64,000 nt of DNA from Molanna angustata (taxonomy: Eukaryota > Arthropoda > Insecta > Trichoptera > Molannidae), in contig OY754980.1 in NCBI GenBank assembly GCA_963576475.1, forward strand, positions 4,407,492 through 4,471,491. Direction: 5' to 3'. The notes below the pieces were generated by a model. The model worked only from the letters and a program-made list of their open reading frames with translations. It did not search any database and was not told the DNA's origin. A program made the position numbers and the translations under genes. Each line of letters opens with the position of its first letter. The first letter of the stretch is position 1. This document shows, piece after piece, positions 52,750 to 63,604 of this stretch.

Positions 52750-52952
52750 TTGAGCTTGCTGAAAGAACACAACAAATCCGGGCTACCAGAACAGGCACAT
52801 CACTAAACTTTATGACAGTCTACACTAAAACTTTTTTTGGGCAGCGAAGTTACTGTTATCAGGCTCCACTAATATTCAATATTCTTCCCGACTATCTAAA
52901 ATCAATAATCAAGTTGTTTGTATTGTCTGAGGATGGCAAAAGTATTATTTGA
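52750..52952 (+). pseudogene. CR1/Jockey-type LINE ORF2 C-terminus
   Basis: AERTQQIRATRTGTSLNFMT, then VYTKTFFGQRSYCYQAPLIF, NILPDYLKSI matches the R-T...F-x3-FG-x2-S-Y-x2-P-x2-(W/F)N-x-LP block at the end of these ORFs. Only about 65 codons remain, ending in a stop at 52950-52952. Confidence 0.7.
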
Positions 52953-53295
52953 TCGTTAACCTTCCTAAGTTGAAATATGTGTTTTTTTTTCTTTTTAATT
53001 TTATTTACAATACTCATGGTTACCATGGTTATATTTTTATTATATTTTTTGTTAATGTATTATTTATCATTTATATTATTTAAAAAATAATGTTGCAAGT
53101 GGTTTATAAGTACCCAACTGGCGACATTAGTGACATGTTGTTTTGTATAATATTATTTTTGTGTCATTTATGTCTGTCAAAAATGTGAATTTATATAACC
53201 TCGATACAGGTTTATGCTAGTGAGGTTGAATACATTATTCCATATTAATTGTACTCAATAGATTGTAAGTAGATTTTTATAAAGAAATAAATAAA
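52953..53295 (+). repeat. 3'-UTR and tail of that LINE, with hairpin
   Basis: Hairpin at 53197-53227: stem AACCTC/GAGGTT, loop GATACAGGTTTATGCTAGT. It ends AAAGAAATAAATAAATCTG. Because it directly follows the LINE C-terminus, it identifies the hairpins at 10712, 10987, 27937 and 29973 as LINE ends. Confidence 0.7.
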
Positions 53296-53775
53296 TCTGT
53301 GACGGAAAAAATACGGATACTTAACATTAAAATGTTTATGCTAATGTTGTAATGGCAATCACGCTGGATTCTTCTAAACCTTTAATTTTAGTAGGTACAG
53401 GTTCTCCTCATTTAGCAAATGGTGGCCTCTTGGTTGGTACATATTGTTTCAATTTGATCTTGGTATTGACATTGTTCATCCCTAGCTTAATGCCATTCCC
53501 ATGTCTAGAATAATACCAGCTCAGTGTCATGATGTGCTTATAATCCATAAATAATAATTGTTGTCGGAATTATTTTGTATTTTATTTGGTCGAATTGAAC
53601 CGGTTCTGTTGCGGTAGGTGGTCTGCAGCGGCATCGGCCTGGACCAAACTGCCTGCTGGAGAATCACGGAACCGTGAAGTGCAATAAATTGCTCATTGGG
53701 ATGGGATATGGGCTTAATGCCTGCTCTACTCCATACCCTCATTCTGCGCCGACATCACTATATTTCAGTAACCAC
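53296..53775. other. No recognisable feature
   Basis: A GC-richer patch (53590-53750, GGTGGTCTGCAGCGGCATCG) could be a decayed coding piece, but no frame is convincing. Confidence 0.35.
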
Positions 53776-54611
53776 AACCGGGGCTCGAGTTTCATTTATT
53801 TAGAATATAATATTACAAAGAAAATGTATTAAACATAACTTCTTCACTAGATAGTCTATTCTGAAGCAATTACCCGTAGAATTGGTCGTTATTACATTTT
53901 ATAATTCCAAAATACATCATATTACACACAGATATTATACGAAAATAAAATAAAATAATAAATATGTTTATATACTTAATTTATTTAGGACATAATATTA
54001 CAAAGAAGGGGAAGAGGGGGGGTGCCACTCCAGAGATGACTATCGTACACAACAATTTAGCCACTCAAGAGATGACTGTCGTACACAACAATTTAGCGTA
54101 TTAAATAATTTAATTTTTGAAAAATACTTACGTGCTTCACCAGCGAGTTTCACCTTAGCTTCAATGGACTTGGTTGGATGGATGATATTACATCAATATA
54201 TTAGGAAATAAATCCATCATTTTTCACCATTGTATGATTGTGCACATAAACTTTAAAATATCTTATTTATCACAATACCAGAATTCAGCTATAATTTTTT
54301 TAATGCTTAAGAATTTTGATTGTAGGTAGTACCCAAAAATCTGTTAGGCAGCACATAGTCAATGTGGATTACGAGTCGTGATCAAAATCAATGATCGCGA
54401 TACAGATTAATATGGAACGGCAACCCATACACCTACAGTCAAACTTCATCGCGATCCTTGATTTTGATCGCGATTCAAATTGACTGTGCCTTAGAAAATT
54501 TTAAAATTTAAAATTTATTTTGTTATTGAATTAATATTTTTATTTTTCAGTGTGCCAATTTTACGAACCGGAACGGCGCCCATTTTTTCCGATATATTTC
54601 GAGCCCCGGTT
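53776..54611. mobile_element. Possible non-autonomous DNA element with AACCGGGGCTCGA ends
   Basis: AACCGGGGCTCGA at 53776-53788 is exactly inverted at 54599-54611, 836 bases apart. No frame. Target duplication not clear (TTCAG occurs just outside on both sides but not at equal distance). Inside, a 34-base unit (CCACTCCAGAGATGACTATC ...) is tandemly doubled at 54026-54095, and a 40-50 base inverted pair lies at 54351-54489. Confidence 0.45.
54351..54489. repeat. Inverted repeat pair
   Basis: Left arm 54351-54401 (CACATAGTCAATGTGGATTA ... GATCAAAATCAATGATCGCG) and right arm 54448-54489 (ATCGCGATCCTTGATTTTGA ... TGACTGTG) are reverse complements with several differences. Perhaps a small MITE. 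Confidence 0.55.
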
Positions 54612-54701
54612 TCAGAACGTCGAATTAGTTTTATGGAATTAAGGTTCAAATATGTACTTACCTATTCATTATTTTCACATGTCTAGTTAGTAACATTATA
54701 C

Positions 54702-54800
54702 TCTGTCGGCTCAGTGGTCTAGTGAAATGCACTCAATTCACGTTTCGATGATCATTGGTTCGAATCTCGGGGGATGTTAAACGAATGGTTAATGGGTGCG
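54702..54800 (+). repeat. SINE-D, tRNA-headed
   Basis: A-box-like CGGCTCAGTGGTCTAG, B-box-like TTGGTTCGAATCTCGG, then TTAATGGGTGCGCAC. Only one copy seen. Confidence 0.5.
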
Positions 54801-54894
54801 CACAAAAATATGTATGTATATACCAAAGACCTTATACTAAATTATTATTATAGGTACTAAAGAATTTCATTATTATATAGCATTTGGTATTTAC

Positions 54895-55065
54895 ATACAT
54901 ATATTATCATGATGTCCCTAGAGGGAATTATCAACATTCATGCATATTCTCATACGTGTTCGAGCTTCTTATATTCCATTCGTGACATCCTTTTCTTGGA
55001 AGACTTTCTTCATTCATTCTTTCTACGTGGCCAAATCATCTCAACGTGTCCACTATCATTATTTC
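54895..55065 (-). pseudogene. LINE family M fragment, minus strand
   Basis: GACATCCTTTTCTTGGA, CTTTCTTCATTCATTCTTTC and TACGTGGCCAAATCATCTCA then ACGTGTC match the minus-strand family M text at 63795-63920, with deletions. Confidence 0.6.
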
Positions 55066-56299
55066 TATATTTTTTACGTCAGTCATATATTTGGTTTTTC
55101 TAAATATCATTAATTTTTGTGGTTAATTGAAAGAAATCTAAATATCATTAATTTTGTGGTTAATTTTTTGTCAGTGTATTTTTCATTTGTGTATTTATTT
55201 TACTTTTATAAATTTTAAGTTGTTATATTTGCTTTTTGATCTTGAAACTTTTTACGTATTAATTATAAAATTTTGTTCTCAGAATATTATTTATTTAAAA
55301 AAAAAAGAGATTTTTTTCATTTATCGTTTTTTAAAATTTGTTTTTTGAATATTTTTTTTCTTTATTATTAATTTTCCTTGCTTATGTCTTTTATTTTGGT
55401 TGTAATATGATGTTTTGTTGTTTTTTTTTATTTTTTGATATGATTTTAGTAATGCACATGTTTGTTTTTTCTTGTTTAACATTTTATTTGTAAATGCTCA
55501 CATGAGCGTAGAACTTAATAAATAAACAAATAAATTAATTACCGATCGGCTTATAATAGAATGAGTTCATATTTTTTCAATTACCCAGTGAAAAAAAATT
55601 AAATCTCAATGAATGTGAGTGATTAGATGTGTATTTTGTATTTTGATTGTATTTTGGCTTATTTCCTTTTAATAATTGTATGTAGGTACATACTGTGTGC
55701 TATCCTATGTAAAATAAAATACCTACCTGGATTTAATAATTCGGCTCTCGTTTTTATCTGCCTACCCTGCTAAGGACACGGTCGTTGTAGGTAATAATTT
55801 ACATAAATATGAATTTCCATACAAATTATAAAGGTAGGTACCTACATAGATATTAAGATACATACATTATACTCGACATGTATCCAACAGTAAAATATCA
55901 CAATTATCATAAAGACATGAAATTATTTTTAATTTATTCCAAAAACAGGTTTCAAATACAACAAGGGCCATCATTAAATGCAAAAAATCTTTTTTTTAAT
56001 ATCGTTTATTTTGTTGATTTTTTTCTAGCGTTGTTTGACGATTAAAAAGTACCTACTTACCTACTGAAAATTTAAATTATTTGCATTTACCTGTTTCCAA
56101 AATAATACAATTATCTTCAGACATAATTTAATTTACTTAAATATATTTTTAATTTAAGACTTTTGTAATGATAACGTGGCGCTGTATGACTTTATATTTT
56201 TTTCATTTAATTTTTGATAAAAAAAATAATATATCCTTGTTAAACAAGTAATATAAAACGATGAAGGATATATGTAGAGGCATAGTGGGGTTCGAAATT
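55066..56299. other. AT-rich; one probable LINE tail
   Basis: 55490-55535 reads GTAAATGCTCACATGAGCGT then AGAACTTAATAAATAAAC, a small stem (GCTC/GAGC) before an A-rich end. Otherwise T-rich with no gene. TAGGTACCTACATAG at 55831. Confidence 0.45.
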
Positions 56300-56735
56300 G
56301 ATATTTATCTATAATATTTATACAATTTTTCGGCTTTAAAATAATTATGGTTTTTGAGATATATGGAAAAATAAAATAATGATTCAAATTTTGATAACCC
56401 CTGACTGGAATAAAAATTGACAATTCTAAGTTTTTAAGTTTTGTAGGCCTAAAACTTTCTATATTTTGGATTTTGAACATTGAGCGGATAAACAGTTATA
56501 AGGGGGGAACGGACACACACACACATAGACACACTAAATTTTCTACTCCGAATTCTGAGTTAAACTATACTAGGCTGGAAGCCTCTAATTAGGTGTTTTT
56601 TGACTTCTAATTTGAATAAAAAACTATGAAAAACATAGACCTGGCCATACAAATCCCGCGTATCTTGGCTTGAAACTATGTCGATATGTTAAGAGAAATA
56701 AATTATCTGGAACAAATCGTCAGTTGGATTATTTG
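56300..56735 (+). repeat. Dispersed repeat Z, copy 2
   Basis: Counterpart of 11636-12110; see its shared blocks. The CACACACACACATAGACACA stretch is longer here. Confidence 0.7.
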
Positions 56736-57705
56736 GTGTTTCATTTCCAGCTTTTATCGCATGTATTACATAAAATTACCTGGACATTATGTTCAATTAC
56801 ATAAGTAGAACGTTGGAAATACAAACGTGTATTGTACCTATATATTTTATTTTTAAGGCCGTCCATTAGGCGAATCCAATTACTGTTTACGGACTTCCTC
56901 TCATGTCTGACCAGTCCGGATTACCAGTGAATGTTTCTTGCTTCTTGATTTTTACCTGGAAAACGTGTTTAAAAACAGTTCAATCGATACGAAAATGTAC
57001 TCGACAATTATATATTTTTTCCACGTTTACTTTGTTTTTTTTTTCTATTTTTTAATTGATATATTTATTTTATTTATTTCAAAAAAATAATACAAAATAC
57101 ACGATATTTACAGATTAATTAAGGACGTATATATGTATAACTCAAAATAAAAAAAAGTGAATTTCTCGTGTTTCGAAGTGAGTCACAACACATATTATTA
57201 ACTAAAAATAAATATACAAATCTTTAGGCATCATATTAAGGAACATACATAATATTTACACTAATATAGCTACATTTTTTTTGCAAAAACATTACAACCC
57301 AAGTAAAATATATGTTATATTATATCACTTGAATTGGGTTAATGGAGAAATAAATCTGAGAGGAGTTGCTCTAAAAAAGAAATAGTATATTTTTTTAATT
57401 ATATTATTTTATATAAGAAACATATGTATTTAATTTTATATGCATTACTTTTTACATACCTAAAAAACATACCTGAAAGAGAAACAACATTTTAAATTAA
57501 TATTTCATTTACGTATTATATTTTTTTACAAAATTATGTTATAATATTCAAATAACACTTTAGACATATCCGTGTTTCTATTATTCTTTCATTCTATTTC
57601 AATTAATTTTAAAAATGCCAAAGAATTCTTGATTTAAATTTAAAGTACTTACATAAGAACGTATAGTAAGTAATATACATATAAGAACGGATAGTAAGGT
57701 CAGAA
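56736..57705. other. No recognisable feature
   Basis: Very AT-rich, no gene found. Confidence 0.45.
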
Positions 57706-58012
57706 TTATAAGACATGTGTTAGACCAATCATGACATATGCGGTGGAGACAAGAGCTGACACGACCAGAACCAAAAACCTCCTACGAACATCGCAAATGA
57801 AGGTTTTAAGGGCTATCACAGGGAAGACGCTTAGGGACAGAATTCGCAATGACGACAATAGGCGGACCTGTGAGACCGAGGACATCATACGATGGAGTAG
57901 AGCTAGGAGAAGATTCTGGAGGGATCATGTCAATAGGATGGACACATCTCGAATCCCATCCATAGCTTTAGGAATAGCTTTCCCTAAAAAACAAATCTAC
58001 GATCTAAAATAA
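57706..58012 (+). pseudogene. RTE-like LINE C-terminal fragment
   Basis: RPIMTYAVETRADTTRTKNL, LRTSQMKVLRAITGKTLRDR, IRWSRARRRFWRDHVNRMDT, SRIPSIA. Open for about 94 codons, then flanking text. The block from TYAxET to WRDHVxRM is the post-palm region of RTE-like LINEs. Relatives at 9595 and 14668. Confidence 0.75.
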
Positions 58013-58105
58013 GAGGGAGAAATACATACAAATATTTATATAAAAATATAAAAGCATATTAATAATCTTAACGAAAAAATTAAATATTGAACAAAATAAT
58101 AATTT

Positions 58106-58180
58106 ACATACATACATACCATCACGCCATGTCCCTTGCGGGGTAGGCAGAGAGAACCGAACGCCACATTTTTCTCGTGT
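58106..58180 (-). repeat. LINE family M 3' end, minus strand
   Basis: CATACATACATACCATCACG, CCATGTCCCTTGCGGGGTAG and GCAGAGAGAACCGAACGCCA: the reversed last codons (WRSVLSAYPARDMA-like) and (TATG)n tail. Only this end remains. Confidence 0.75.
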
Positions 58181-58489
58181 TATTTAATATATTCTTTATG
58201 TGACACCACGAATTTATTTGAATTGATTTGAGCTACTTTTTGAATTACATTTTTGCGAATAATAATTAATAAACGAATAATTAATTGAGAATTTCAACAT
58301 TTACCTACACTGAATCTTTTAGTCCATTTCTCAAGAAGTAAGTATCCAATGCTTTGTTGAAAAAAGGGGGTTCATATTCGACGGTATTATGTATTTATAT
58401 TAAAATTTTATGCATGGCAATATGCATTACATACAAACTAAAAAAAAAAGTTTTTAAAATAAAATAAAAATTTATTTATAAGATAGTCA
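58181..58489. other. No recognisable feature
   Basis: AT-rich spacer. Confidence 0.4.
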
Positions 58490-58640
58490 TTCGTCCTTTT
58501 CCTCATGACTGAGGATAGCGGCTGTAGTCTGTCGCCACACGTATGGCCCGCCTCCATGCCAATCTGTTTTGGGCTGAACGCAGAGCACCAGTCACCGAAG
58601 ACCCCATTGTGGAGTTAACCAAATCGCTCCATCTATATTA
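58490..58640 (-). pseudogene. LINE C-terminal fragment, minus strand
   Basis: The minus strand reads WSDLVNSTMGSSVTGALRSA, QNRLAWRRAIRVATDYSRYP, then a stop. An R/W-rich R-x2-W-R-R end followed by DYSR is typical of RTE-like ORFs. The rest is lost. Confidence 0.55.
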
Positions 58641-59202
58641 ATAGAGTTAATAAGGCAGGAGTTATAAGAGTTTATTAATAAAACTAGTGGAGTATATTTA
58701 TAAAACCAGTTGTTTGTATTTCGCGTCGACTTCTTTGTATAAAACATAAAATTAGTGAACTTCAAAACTCAAAATAAATATTACTGATAATAGCACGATT
58801 TTATAATATAATGTAACGCCTCGGGTCTGCCTATTCTATCTATTCTTTAAAGATTTATCATCAAATTAAAATACGTAGCTAATAAAATTTTATATTAAAA
58901 ATGCATTAACATGAATAGAATTTAATCGCCATTAAAAACGTGTGCGTTGTGGCCAACACTAAACTCTAAACACTAAACCAATACATTGTATGTGTACCTA
59001 CATTTTTTCTTCTTGAACGGTGGACAACCCCTAAATGCATTTTTATTAGATTCTCAAATAAACATTAGTTTTCTTGAGGAAAAAATTTTTCATAATACAC
59101 TATACACACAAAAACATTGTCACGAAACTCTTAGTAGGTATGCACTCTACCTATACAAGATACCTGTTGAGAAATTGATGTAAATAAATGCTTTAGCAAT
59201 AG
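58641..59202. other. No recognisable feature
   Basis: AT-rich, no assignable repeat. Confidence 0.4.
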
Positions 59203-59330
59203 ACGAGCATATATGGACGATGCATGAATGTCTATGAGGTGATGGATATGTGTATAGATAGAAGAATATGGTGTTTAATTCTCTCTACCTACCCCGTGAG
59301 GAAGATGGCGTGATAGTAGGTATGTGGATG
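59203..59330 (+). pseudogene. LINE family M, decayed 3' end
   Basis: ATAGACGAGCATATATGGAC, GATGCATGAATG and CTCTCTACCTACCCCGTGAG, GATGGCGTGATAGTAGGTAT follow the last 40 codons of family M with stops. Confidence 0.65.
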
Positions 59331-59354
59331 TAAATGAATACTATTACATTTACA

Positions 59355-59680
59355 TCTTCATAGCTACTATCTAGGTGGTTCGGCCACATAGAAAGAATGA
59401 GTGATGACCGTCTGACAAAAAAAGTGTACAAGGCTGATAAAAGAGGAACGAAAAGTAGAGGTCGGCCAAGAAAAAGTTGGCACGATCACATAAATGGGAT
59501 TTTGAAAGATGGTGATGTTAGAAGTAAGATTAATAGAAGAGCGTGTATGAGACGATGTATGGACGTGAATGAAGCGAGGAATTTGTGTCAAGAGAGAGGA
59601 GTCTGGCGTTCGGTTCTCTCTGCCTACCTCAAATAGGGAAATGGCGTGATGGTATGGTATGGTATGGTATGGTGTGATTA
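59355..59680 (+). pseudogene. LINE family M C-terminus with (ATGGT)n tail
   Basis: Open from RWFGHIERMSDDRLTKKVYK to SRGRPRKSWHDHINGILKDG, RRACMRRCMDVNEARNLCQE, GVWRSVLSAYLK, stop. This is the last about 85 codons of the ORF, in good condition. The tail is GGTATGGTATGGTATGGTAT, a pentamer, where other copies have TATG tetramers. Confidence 0.82.
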
Positions 59681-61149
59681 AATTTGAATGCTGTTTTGTA
59701 AATGAAATTTATGTTGAATAAATAATTGTAACGAAATTAAAATATCTCAATTTTCCAGGTCGTGAGAGCATTTTTTCAGTTTCAACAGATGAAATCATAG
59801 AGAAAAAATGAACCGTTGTCTATGGAAAACTAATCAGCTCTAAGTTAATATATTTCACACATATGGAATCAATATGAGGATTATCAAAAGTTTGGGCTGT
59901 ACAGAGGACACAAATTGACACATTAGTGTACCTACGGATTACGGCATACACACATAAACATCACGATGAAACTCAACTTATGCACTCTCTACATGATACC
60001 CATCGAGAAATTGATGTAAAAAATACGCTTATAAACTGTGAAATCATGACTCTCCACTATTCCATAGTAGTGGAAAATAAAAACTTTATAATTACATAGG
60101 TTTTTAAACGAGTATATTTTGTGTATTTAATCTATGTATTTTTATATTTTTTGGTTTTTAACCTACCAAGCATAGATAATAATTTATTAACTAGCTAGGT
60201 CCGACCGTTACACGTAGTGTTAGTCTTATCTTTAATAATATTTCATATAAAAAACCAACTTCAAAATGAATGCGAATATGGATAATACAAAAGAACTTTG
60301 ACTACGCAATTATAATTTTAAATAACTCTTCATAGCAGGTTTATAGATTTTTTAATCGCAAAGTTCTATTAAAAAATACTTATTATGTGTACATAATTAA
60401 AACAAAATGAATATATGTGAAATGTACCTGGGTAAGTACTAAAATAACATAATAATCTGTAATGTAATTATTACAATTCTAAATTTAAATCAAAATGTTG
60501 GTGCTTTTCTTTATTTAATACATTCTGGCAGAGATATTTAAATAATACACATCAATCTGTCTCTTTTTCTTGTCAATCAACCGTACGCAAAAAAAGAACT
60601 AAAACGAATTGTCTCAATTCATCCGTAAAATTATTTTAGAATCCGTAATATTATTATTCTAAATTTAAATTGTAATAAATTGGATCGTGTTTATATTAGG
60701 TGTGTTCCGTTCATTCATGCTCATTATACATTGACCGAGAGACTAAATGAATTAACTCGAGACTAGGAATCACATTCGAATCGCTTCGTTGGCCCGCAGC
60801 CGGCTACGGTGGGTGTTTGGAATGGGAACAGCTGTTCGGTGGTGGGCCGTTACTAAATCACGGCTCTCGCTCATTGAATACACTTTCGATTTCAAGGAAT
60901 TTTATTATTTTTCACACCTACTTTAGCGGAAGACGTGGTACGGTTATAAAGTATAGAAATTAATCAAATTAATTTTAATTTATTAAATTAATCGCTTTGT
61001 GCAAAAATCTTCTGTCATATACTTATTATCACGCCGTTTCCTTAAGATATTATTATTTTTGTGGTTAGGTATAGATGGACAATAATTTGCAAAGCCGTTT
61101 AAGTGAAACCTCACCTAGAGTGCACATCACATAGATTTTACATTAATCG
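59681..61149. other. No gene; one GC-richer island
   Basis: AT-rich except about 60760-60880, which contains CGCTTCGTTGGCCCGCAGCC and the palindrome GAACAGCTGTTC with a CAGCTG E-box, then GGTGGGCCGTTACTAAATCA. It might be a regulatory element or decayed exon. No frame is convincing. Confidence 0.4.
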
Positions 61150-61368
61150 TCGACTTTCGTGGCTCAGTTAGTTAAACATCTGACTCCTGAACGAAGATCC
61201 CTGGGTTGATTCCCGTTGCAGACACAGTTTTTAATTGTCTTTTCAGTCTGGATCTGGGAGATGATAAAGATTATAAGTCTCCAGAATGTGGTAACTCGTT
61301 TTGAGTGCGTGTTAGGTTAGTATTTGACATAGTTCCTGTTAATTGTTCAAGAAGGAATATAAAAAATT
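61150..61368 (+). repeat. SINE-A, moderately diverged
   Basis: TTTCGTGGCTCAGTTAGTTA, TCCCTGGGTTGATTCCCG, GACACAGTTTTTAATTGTC, CAGAATGTGGTAACTCGTTT. A- and B-box each carry changes. Confidence 0.8.
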
Positions 61369-61379
61369 CCTGGCATTCA

Positions 61380-61490
61380 TTCAATATTGCACCTCTGGGC
61401 TGGAAACACTGGTTATCTGGAAGAAATTGCCAGATGGCATTTAACTTTGCCACTAGCGCAGGGTGCAAGGAATATTTAATTTATTAAAAA
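61380..61490 (+). repeat. SINE-C-like 3' part
   Basis: GCCACTAGCGCAGGGTGCAA then GGAATATTTAAT resembles GCCACCTTGCGCAGTGAGCA then AGGAAGTATTTAT of the SINE-C at 37405. The head is missing. Confidence 0.5.
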
Positions 61491-62423
61491 TATTCGAAAA
61501 TTATACTAGATCTGGTTTAAACATTAATTAAGTTTTCATACGATCACCCACAGTGTGCGGTAACCAGCTACAGGTGTGCGGGTGTGCAATACCTTAGCAA
61601 AAGTACGACACATGCGTGTATACACTCAAGTCTCATCACACTTAAAATGCAACACTCAGAATGGGTAGTAAATTACCTTATTTCTGAACAATGTGAGATG
61701 TTATTCGTTTCCTGTTGTATTTTTTCGATAATCTACCCGAAAATGACGATAATAGAAAACAGTGGAATCACTATTCTAAGCATTAATTTTGTAATTAGTT
61801 ATTTGTAGGTACAGAGATGTAACGATGTGTCATTATGTGTATAGGTATTCATTAAGGACTATCTTACTTCTTCTGTTACCTGGCATTTTGTGTGAAAAGG
61901 TAGGTATTAAAATGTAATTTAGTAAAACGATGGAAGCATTATGACAAACAAACACACATACACACATACATTGATACAATACTAACCTACATAGGTACGT
62001 ATATAAGTAATATTATGCTCCATCCTTATAGGAACAAATTACAAAATAATCGGTTGAATTGTAGAATGAAATAGGTAGGTACCTATATTTTTTAACAAAT
62101 ATCATGTCTAGGACATGTCATCATATTGCATGCTACGTTTTAACTGTCGATAAGCCGAAAAATGGGCATATTATTATTATTAAGTCTCTTCACGGGTTAA
62201 CCGGTGAAAAATATATCTACTAAACAACGGAGAAGTTATCAAGTTGCTTAGTTATTATGCATAATATTTATAGTGGTGATAGCAAAAAATTTCGAGCTAT
62301 CGAGCATGTGTTTATAATCACACTCTTTTGAATCTGCGTGATTATAAAATTTGGCAGATCAAGTTTTTTAATAAAATCATTTATATTTTTTGGTACAACT
62401 CTTGTAGATGATATAATATTTAG
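61491..62423. other. No gene; short dispersed repeat
   Basis: 61543-61600 (GCGGTAACCAGCTACAGGTG then TGCGGGTGTGC) is the reverse of 9223-9290. The rest is AT-rich. Confidence 0.4.
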
Positions 62424-62606
62424 ATGGGTCTGTGGCAGATCGGTTAGCGCGCTGGACTAGTAATCCAGTGGTCGCGAGTTCGAATCCTGCCTCGACCGAT
62501 TTCGTTCACCTAAGCACAAGCATTTATTTGCTTATTTTAGGGAACGTAGGAAGATGTATATGTACTTGTTTAACAAAGACATATTCATTTAAAAAAATAA
62601 AAAAAA
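62424..62606 (+). repeat. SINE-B, directly before a LINE family M copy
   Basis: GATGGGTCTGTGGCAGATCG, GTTAGCGCGCTGGACTAGTA, ATCCAGTGGTCGCGAGTTCG, the full body, and an A-rich tail AAAAAAATAAAAAAAATAAA. The clover-leaf anticodon stem CTGGA/TCCAG is perfect here. Confidence 0.88.
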
Positions 62607-63187
62607 TAAACGGTATTAGGTATTGTAACTTTATTTTGTCCGATCCAAGTATCTCAAAGGAAGCCAAAATTGCCGTACATAATGCAATTGTAGTGCCCAC
62701 TTTGATGTATGCCAGTGAAACATGGACGTGGCAAAAGACGCATGAAAGTAGAATAAATGCTGTGGAAATGAGATCACTAAGAAGAGTATGTAATAGAACG
62801 ATATATGATAGAATAAAAAATGAGGACATAAGGAGAGAATGCAAGATAAAGAAGGATATTATATGTAAAATGAAAGTGAATGCTTTGAGGTGGTTTGGAC
62901 ATATAGAAAGAATGAATGATGAACGACAGACCAAAAAAATATACATGGGTGTAAGAGATGGAGTGAATAGTAGGGGCCGCCCCAGAAAGGGATGGCATGA
63001 CCATGTGAATGATATTTTGAATGAAGGAAATATTAGAAGCTTGAATAATCGACGAGCATGTATGAGACGATGTATGGATGTAAAGGAAGCTAGTAATGTA
63101 TGCAAAAATAGAGGAGTATGGCGCTCGGTTCTCTCTGCTTACCCCGTAAGGGATATAGCGTGATGGTATGTATGTATGTATGTATGT
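62607..63187 (+). pseudogene. LINE family M, 5'-truncated, open C-terminus
   Basis: The open frame starts inside the SINE-B (62432), but LINE homology starts only at about ILSDPSISKEAKIAVHNAIV. Then VPTLMYASETWTWQKTHESR, RRVCNRTIYDRIKNEDIRRE, LRWFGHIERMNDERQTKKIY, RGRPRKGWHDHVNDILNEGN, RRACMRRCMDVKEASNVCKN, GVWRSVLSAYPVRDIA, stop at 63161. The tail is (TATG)n. RTE-like by layout (SETW...RWFGH-x-RM...GRP-x-W); the RT core is missing. About 180 codons without a stop, so fairly young. An inverted relative begins at 63605. Confidence 0.83.
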
Positions 63188-63604
63188 ACTGTACACATTT
63201 CAAATACACTAAGGGTAATCCGTTACATTTAAAATAGAATTAATAAAAAAACGCAAAAGATTGATATTCTCCATCACTAGTAAGTAGATTCATACGAATA
63301 TAAGAGTAGGTACCTATAATATTTGTTGGTATATCTTTAAGGAGAAGGTAAATATTATATTATTCTTTTTATTCTAATAATTTATTTACATATTTCATGC
63401 ATGTGTAAATGATACGATATTTTTCTGTACTAATGGATTTGTTATGTGAGGTTGATACTTGGAATTTATTTTTACTCAAATAAGTACCCTTGTATTAATT
63501 AATACATATTTACCCTTCGATCCAAGGAGGAAAATATATAACATTGTTTTACATATTTTGCCTACAAGCAGCAAATGATGTGAAAATAATGACTTATGAG
63601 TATA
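63188..63604. other. No recognisable feature
   Basis: AT-rich; GTAGGTACCTATAAT at 63307. Confidence 0.4.

Noticed and set aside
62524..63105. 193- and 139-codon minus-strand frames over the 62.6-63.2 kb LINE
   Set aside because: Antisense shadows of the plus-strand LINE family M coding sequence.
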